A DNA stretch of 64,000 bases from CAZDDB01 sp963843285. Its GTDB lineage: Bacteria; Acidobacteriota; HRBIN11; JAKEFK01. The stretch covers positions 62,001 through 126,000 of the forward strand of contig CAWJJO010000022.1 of assembly GCA_963843285.1 (NCBI GenBank). The letters run 5' to 3'. Below the pieces are notes generated by a model that was not told the origin of the DNA, did no database searches, and was given only the letters and a program-made list of their open reading frames with translations. Shown piece after piece: positions 59,911 through 64,000 of the stretch. Every line of letters starts with the position of its first letter. Position 1 is the stretch's first letter. The translations under genes were made by a program, and so were the position numbers.

Positions 59911-60218
59911 CCCTGGAATACATGATTCGCGCGATTGCAGGCGCTTTTATCTTGATCAGTCTGACGCTCGGTTACACAGTAAATCCCTACTGGCATCTGT
60001 TTACAGCTTTTGTCGGTCTGAACCTGCTTCAATCTGCGTTCACGCACTGGTGTTTGATGGAAGGTATTTTGAAGAGGTTAGGACTGCCAAAGCCGCATCA
60101 GGTTTCAGGCCTGGCAAGGAATGTGCATGTCCCAACTGTGGTTTGGGGGTCTAAGAATGCCGGTAAAGATTGGAACCAAGCATCACAAGATCGGCGAATC
60201 TCTGACGTTGTTAAGTGA
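59907..60218 (+). CDS. DUF2892 membrane protein
   Basis: The 103-residue protein has a DUF2892 module (MIRAIAGAFILISLTLGYTV, then LFTAFVGLNLLQSAFTHWCL, two membrane helices), then a hydrophilic tail. DUF2892 is known from YgaP and similar rhodanese-linked proteins. It is coupled to the RND gene by ATGA. Typical DUF2892 proteins are about 65-70 residues, so the last ~30 residues are unusual, and the final 62 bases overlap the next gene. Confidence 0.75.
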   Translation: MTLEYMIRAIAGAFILISLTLGYTVNPYWHLFTAFVGLNLLQSAFTHWCLMEGILKRLGLPKPHQVSGLARNVHVPTVVWGSKNAGKDWNQASQDRRISDVVK

Positions 60219-60723
60219 CTGTCATCGCAGGATCGAACGTTTCCTGTATGTACTGATCACCGTATCCAGACAATGTTTCGGGAATGAGCTGAATCCGGAA
60301 CAACAGCGAGTCGTGGAGACGGCGCTGAAATATTTCCGCGATACTGCGCCAAAACATGAGCTCGATGAAGAGGAATCGCTGTTTCCCAGGATGCGCGCAT
60401 CGGGAAATCCGCTGGTGGAAAGAGTTCTCAACCGACTGGAGACTTTGGAAGAAGAACACCCGATCCTGGATTTACATCATCAGGAAGTGGAATCATTCTT
60501 CAAGTTGTGGATGCTCAGGGGTTGGCTATCGGAACAAGAAGGTCATCATCTTCGAACAGCCCTCAGCAAGCTTTCGCGGATGTACCACAAACACATTCAT
60601 CTGGAAGAGACTGAAGTATTTCCCCTCGCGATGCAGGTACTGAAACCATTCGAAATCGAGTCGATCCGGCACGAAATGGCTGCCCGCCGCGAATTCAAAC
60701 GCGACACCATGTCGCACCCGTGA
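60157..60723 (+). CDS. Hemerythrin-domain protein 1
   Basis: The 188-residue protein (from ATG 60157) has SDCHRRIERF, HELDEEESLFP, EEEHPILDLHHQEVES and HKHIHLEETEVFP, the His/Glu spacing of a hemerythrin di-iron bundle. It may bind O2 or sense oxidative stress, or take part in iron repair. It overlaps the DUF2892 gene by 62 bases in another frame. Start at ATG 60121 is also possible. It is in an efflux operon, which is unusual. Confidence 0.85.
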   Translation: MPVKIGTKHHKIGESLTLLSDCHRRIERFLYVLITVSRQCFGNELNPEQQRVVETALKYFRDTAPKHELDEEESLFPRMRASGNPLVERVLNRLETLEEEHPILDLHHQEVESFFKLWMLRGWLSEQEGHHLRTALSKLSRMYHKHIHLEETEVFPLAMQVLKPFEIESIRHEMAARREFKRDTMSHP

Positions 60724-60739
60724 CGATCTGTCGCTTCTG

Positions 60740-61219
60740 CTAATCTTCTTCGTCCGACTCAGAGACGGCTTGCTGTGTTCCGGAACGAATTTCAGGATGG
60801 CGGATTTTGCCGCCGAGATTGGCCGTGCGCGCCATCATGGCGCCGACAAACAGCCCCAGAACAAGCACGGCCGGTATGAACCATGCCGGGTAGCTGCCCC
60901 GTTTCCAGAAAAGGAATGATCCGAATAAACTCAATGCCCCCAGAGCCAGAACCCCAACGAGCGCCCATTCGGCTGACTCTTCATGCTCATGGATATCATC
61001 TTTTGAAACGCCCGGTAGATGCTCGATCGCGTCTTCAGATGGTTCCCCGGTAAGATATGTTGGAATCGAAACAAGCGCGGACAGGATAAAGATACCGACG
61101 GCAGCTTTCTTCCATTCATCGTTCTTTCGAACAATCGCGCAAAACAGTAGCAAAATGCCGACGAGATTGGTCACGATCGGAATGTGGTTGAGTATCAGAT
61201 GGATATACGGATAGTTCAT
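60740..61219 (-). CDS. Membrane protein of unknown function (DUF2231-like layout)
   Basis: The 159-residue protein has four predicted membrane segments (about 5-27, 38-58, 82-104, 110-130), with HLILNHIPIV, then YLTGEPSEDAIEHLPGVS and an acidic C-terminus. A His-rich loop (EHLPGVSKDDIHEHEE) could bind metal. It is the last gene of the hemerythrin-tryptophanase operon. Family membership is tentative. Confidence 0.65.
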   Translation of the reverse strand: MNYPYIHLILNHIPIVTNLVGILLLFCAIVRKNDEWKKAAVGIFILSALVSIPTYLTGEPSEDAIEHLPGVSKDDIHEHEESAEWALVGVLALGALSLFGSFLFWKRGSYPAWFIPAVLVLGLFVGAMMARTANLGGKIRHPEIRSGTQQAVSESDEED

Positions 61220-61250
61220 GGATCAAATCGCCTCCCGATGCAGTGATGAA

Positions 61251-62606
61251 TCACACTCCAATAGTAACACCAAGAGACTGCTTTTCTTGCGGCGAAAACT
61301 TTGCTGTAAAGTGACCGAGATGCTCCGGTTTGTAAACACACTGCAAGTCGGGAATGCGTTCGATGTTCTCTTTCATTTGTGAAAATGCCTGTGCCACGAA
61401 TCGTAGATGGGTTTCCGTATAGGTTCGTCTCGGGATTGCCAACCGCAGTAGCTCGAGATGCAATCCGCCTTTACTCTGCTTCTGGGAAAACATTCCGCTG
61501 CCGATATCACAGGCGCGGATTCCCCCTTCCATATAAAGGGCGACAGCAAGCGATTGTCCCGGCAAGTGGCGGATGTTTTCCCCGAAAAAACGGGTCGCAT
61601 CGACATATACCGCATGCCCCCCGATCGGACGATAGATCGGAATTCCTCTTTCTTCAAGTTCCTGACCCAGGAACTCTACCTGGCCGATCCGGTGAGCTAG
61701 ATAATCCTCCTGCACTGCCTCGCGCAATCCCACGGCGATTGCTCCCAGATCGCGACCGGCAAGCCCGCCATATGTGGTAAACCCTTCCATCAGAATCAAT
61801 ATTTCGTTCAAACGCGCGTAGGTCTCAGGATTGCGTACCGCGAGAAATCCCCCAATGTTGCTAAGGCCATCCTTCTTTGCGCTCAGGAACATGCCATCTG
61901 CGTAAGAAAAGAATTCGCGGGTGATTTCGGTGATGGAAGTATTTGCGTATTTGACATCCCTGGTCTTAATGAAGAACGCATTCTCAGCGTGGCGGCAGGC
62001 ATCGATGATCAGAGGTTTGCGGAAACTCTTGCAGATCTGAGATACTTTCTTGAGATTACCCATCGAAACGGGTTGTCCGGCAGCGCGATTGTTCGTTACG
62101 GTCATCAATACGAACGGAACGCGTTCTGAGTAAGTCTTTAGAAACTCTTCGAGCTGCTCCGTATCTATGTTTCCTTTGAATGAGCAAGGATTCAGGACTT
62201 CATTCGCACATGCTGAGGGGATGTCGATTGGTTTTGCGCCCAGCCATTCCAAATTCGCTCTCGTTGTATCAAAGTGGGCATTGGAAGGCACAATGTCGCC
62301 GCGATGAGCCTCGGATGCAAACAACACGCGCTCCGCTCCACGTCCTTGATGTGTGGGAAGAACAAATGGAAAACCGAACAGATCCTCGACGGTATCACGA
62401 AACTGGAAATAACTTTTTCCGCCGGCGTAGGATTCGTCTCCCTGCATCATGGCCGCCCACTGGTCCGAGCTCATCGCGCCTGTTCCGCTGTCTGTCAGAA
62501 GGTCGATGTAAACAGCGCTTGCGGGCACTTGAAACAGGTTGTAGTTTGCTTCTTCCAGAACTCGGATGCGGTCTTCACGCGGAATCAAGACAATTGGCTC
62601 CACCAT
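61251..62606 (-). CDS. tnaA: Tryptophanase-type PLP lyase
   Basis: The 451-residue protein belongs to the tryptophanase/tyrosine phenol-lyase family: TDSGTGAMSSDQWA, DACRHAENAFFIK and LSAKKDG with the PLP Lys (about residue 245). Two positions separate the two activities. The tyrosine phenol-lyase Arg of SMERG is Ile in tryptophanase and here (CDIGS, about 368). A His is found in LxHFTAK in tryptophanase and here (GHFTAKF, about 432), where the other enzyme has Phe. So indole formation from Trp is predicted. No tnaC-like leader is visible. Confidence 0.85.
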   Translation of the reverse strand: MVEPIVLIPREDRIRVLEEANYNLFQVPASAVYIDLLTDSGTGAMSSDQWAAMMQGDESYAGGKSYFQFRDTVEDLFGFPFVLPTHQGRGAERVLFASEAHRGDIVPSNAHFDTTRANLEWLGAKPIDIPSACANEVLNPCSFKGNIDTEQLEEFLKTYSERVPFVLMTVTNNRAAGQPVSMGNLKKVSQICKSFRKPLIIDACRHAENAFFIKTRDVKYANTSITEITREFFSYADGMFLSAKKDGLSNIGGFLAVRNPETYARLNEILILMEGFTTYGGLAGRDLGAIAVGLREAVQEDYLAHRIGQVEFLGQELEERGIPIYRPIGGHAVYVDATRFFGENIRHLPGQSLAVALYMEGGIRACDIGSGMFSQKQSKGGLHLELLRLAIPRRTYTETHLRFVAQAFSQMKENIERIPDLQCVYKPEHLGHFTAKFSPQEKQSLGVTIGV

Positions 62607-62636
62607 TTTTATCCGGTAGGGTTCAGGGATGGTTCC

Positions 62637-63113
62637 TCATTTTGCCTCCACTCCACAGCAAACACGATACTTCTCTTCCGGAATGTTCTGGATTGTGGCG
62701 TATACCGTTTCCAGTTCTTCCAGGGTGAGATTGCGGTCAATTGCCGGGTACAAGATGGCTTCCTCTTTCTCATTGTGGGCTCCCAACACTTCCAGTAGTT
62801 TCCGTTCTTCGCCGTCGCTGAAGGGATCCGCCTTCTGGACTTTCTTGTGAATCGACTCCAGATGTGCGGCTATCTCTTTGTGCTCCATCCGCATCACATG
62901 GGTTGGGCCGAACTGCGTTCCTGTCTTTTTCTCAAACAGCGGAAACAGGATTTCCTCCTCCCAAACGATGTGTCGCTGCAACCCGAACTTGAACGCAACA
63001 AAAAATTCCCGGGCACGCGGATAATCGGTTTGTTTCCATTGCTGAAAGCTTTTAAACAGTTCATCAAGCCGGTCGTGATCCTTTTCAAAGTATTCGGAAA
63101 TGCTACTGGTCAT
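62637..63113 (-). CDS. Hemerythrin-domain protein 2
   Basis: The 158-residue protein has HDRLD, RHIVWEEEILFP, MEHKEI and HNEKEEAILYP, a complete hemerythrin ligand set. It ends CCGVEAK, with a CC pair. It probably starts the operon with tnaA (30 bases downstream) and the membrane protein gene. Likely an O2, NO or redox sensor or an iron-repair protein. Confidence 0.9.
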   Translation of the reverse strand: MTSSISEYFEKDHDRLDELFKSFQQWKQTDYPRAREFFVAFKFGLQRHIVWEEEILFPLFEKKTGTQFGPTHVMRMEHKEIAAHLESIHKKVQKADPFSDGEERKLLEVLGAHNEKEEAILYPAIDRNLTLEELETVYATIQNIPEEKYRVCCGVEAK

Positions 63114-63288
63114 TTTGTCCTCTCCTTGTTCAAATCGTTATCAGGAAGAGGCAAGTTGTATGCCAGGCACTGAAGGGGGGTTTGCCCGGTTTTCATCGTA
63201 CTTTTTGTCCCGTGACTGACAACAAGTCACCGAAAACAGCAGTTTGCACCTTTCGGACGTGGCATGAAACTTGATCCTCGATTGCTTG

Positions 63289-64000
63289 ATGGACCTGGAA
63301 TCTTCTTGTGTGTATGGACCGGTTTGGACGCGCCGGTTCGGCTGGGATCTTGGTGTGAATCTTCTTCCGCCGGATCACAAACTGTGTACTTTTGATTGCA
63401 TTTACTGCCAGTACGGATTTACTCCTCCTTTTCGAAACGATAGATTCCATTTCCCCAGCGGAAGTCAGATCATTTCGGAATGGTGCAAAGCGTTGCAGTT
63501 GAGTTCGGAACGAAACATCGGGATACGCCACACAACCTTTTCAGGAAATGGAGAATCGACCATGCATCCACAGTTTCCCAATGTCGCAAGAGAGGTTGTC
63601 GAATGGCGTGACCGGTATCATCCTGAGATTAGGCTTGCCGTTTTTTCGAATGGTTATCGCATCCAGGATCCCGAAATTCGCCGGGCGATGGATCTGTTTG
63701 ACGAGCCGGTTGTCAAATTGGATAGCGCGGTTCCCGGAACCTTCCTCAGACTCAATCAACCGCTTACAGCGTTAACTCCGGAAAAACTGATTCATGCGCT
63801 GAAAGGATGGAGCAGAGTGATGATTCAGACCATGTTGATTCGTGGTTGGAATGATTCGGAGGAAGAACTGAAACAGTGGCGGGAAGCTCTTCGCGAGATC
63901 CGCCCCCGCGAGGTACAAATTTATACAATTACCAGGGCTCCCGCGACAGCCGGGTTGATTCCAATCCCTAAAAATGATCTGGAAAAAATTGCAAACGAAA
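63289..64000 (+). CDS. Radical SAM protein (COG0731-like), 3' truncated by the window
   Basis: From ATG 63289 the frame is open to the window edge (237 codons) with no stop. It reads YGPVWTRRFGWDLGVNLLPP, then LCTFDCIYC (CX3CX2C) and GNGESTMHP, the opening usual for COG0731-type Fe-S oxidoreductases. It is divergent from the hemerythrin-tnaA operon. Function is unknown, and the C-terminus is outside the window. Confidence 0.85.
   Translation, partial: MDLESSCVYGPVWTRRFGWDLGVNLLPPDHKLCTFDCIYCQYGFTPPFRNDRFHFPSGSQIISEWCKALQLSSERNIGIRHTTFSGNGESTMHPQFPNVAREVVEWRDRYHPEIRLAVFSNGYRIQDPEIRRAMDLFDEPVVKLDSAVPGTFLRLNQPLTALTPEKLIHALKGWSRVMIQTMLIRGWNDSEEELKQWREALREIRPREVQIYTITRAPATAGLIPIPKNDLEKIANE

Noticed and set aside
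61251..62606. Tyrosine phenol-lyase as the specific call
   Set aside because: Ile at the Arg position of TPL and His in HFTAK match tryptophanase; TPL has Arg and Phe there.
1..64000. tRNA or rRNA genes
   Set aside because: No cloverleaf-type or rRNA sequence was recognised in the short intergenic gaps; without a covariance search this is not absolute.

Overview
The window is a gene-dense bacterial chromosome segment, about 50 % GC, with no rRNA, tRNA, CRISPR array, prophage or transposase gene that I can recognise. Gene content points to a Gram-negative-type cell: a TolC/RND efflux system, lipoproteins with lipoboxes, miaA-hfq, two DUF4388 (PATAN) proteins, and a Ser/Thr kinase carrying TolB-like and TPR domains. 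This mixture, together with many dispersed palindromic elements, is what I would expect of an Acidobacteriota-like or similar environmental lineage. That placement is inference, not proof.

Layout. 1-7.8 kb (+): end of an HU/IHF gene, a HIT hydrolase, two paralogous acyl-CoA dehydrogenases, a split B12-dependent acyl-CoA mutase with isobutyryl-CoA mutase specificity residues, mannose-1-phosphate guanylyltransferase and a GAF-GGDEF cyclase. 8-18.3 kb (+): exported proteins, an amidase, an RnfD-like/DUF2330 pair, a SPOR-SpoIID lipoprotein, a PATAN protein with two tiny membrane proteins, then miaA-hfq. 18.3-22.5 kb: a second PATAN protein (-), then a class V aminotransferase and serA (serine synthesis) and an FmdB-like protein. 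22.5-31 kb (-): the heat-shock operon hrcA-grpE-dnaK-dnaJ-rsmE continuing into galU, an AAA+ regulator that has lost its catalytic and sigma-54 contact motifs, and a protein phosphatase. 31.2-34.8 kb (-): yggS-yggT-divIVA-yggU joined to hutI and a cyclodeaminase gene. 35-42.8 kb (+): a membrane sulfatase-like protein, tmk-holB-ispD, then gap-pgk-tpiA. 42.8-48.8 kb: the kinase, an SPFH protein with a tiny ribbon-helix-helix gene behind an operator-like promoter, a DUF2238 membrane protein, an unassigned radical SAM enzyme and a DUF2277 protein. 48.9-63.1 kb is stress-oriented: divergent oxyR/dps, a crotonase, an aminotransferase, a PA2169-type bundle protein with a double Usp, a TolC-HlyD-RND operon ending in DUF2892 and hemerythrin genes, and a second hemerythrin gene followed by a tryptophanase. 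A COG0731-type radical SAM gene runs off the right edge.

Most operons are tightly packed, often with ATGA start/stop overlaps. At least seven families of palindromic or terminal-inverted-repeat elements sit between genes, several directly on stop codons, where they supply the stop or the last residues of the upstream protein. Two genes, miaA and the phosphatase, have N-termini that can only be explained by non-standard start codons (ATA and CTG), each preceded by a good Shine-Dalgarno sequence. The most testable new-looking unit is the SPFH/ribbon-helix-helix pair at 45.4-46.5 kb, whose promoter is overlaid by three 11-bp-spaced repeats.
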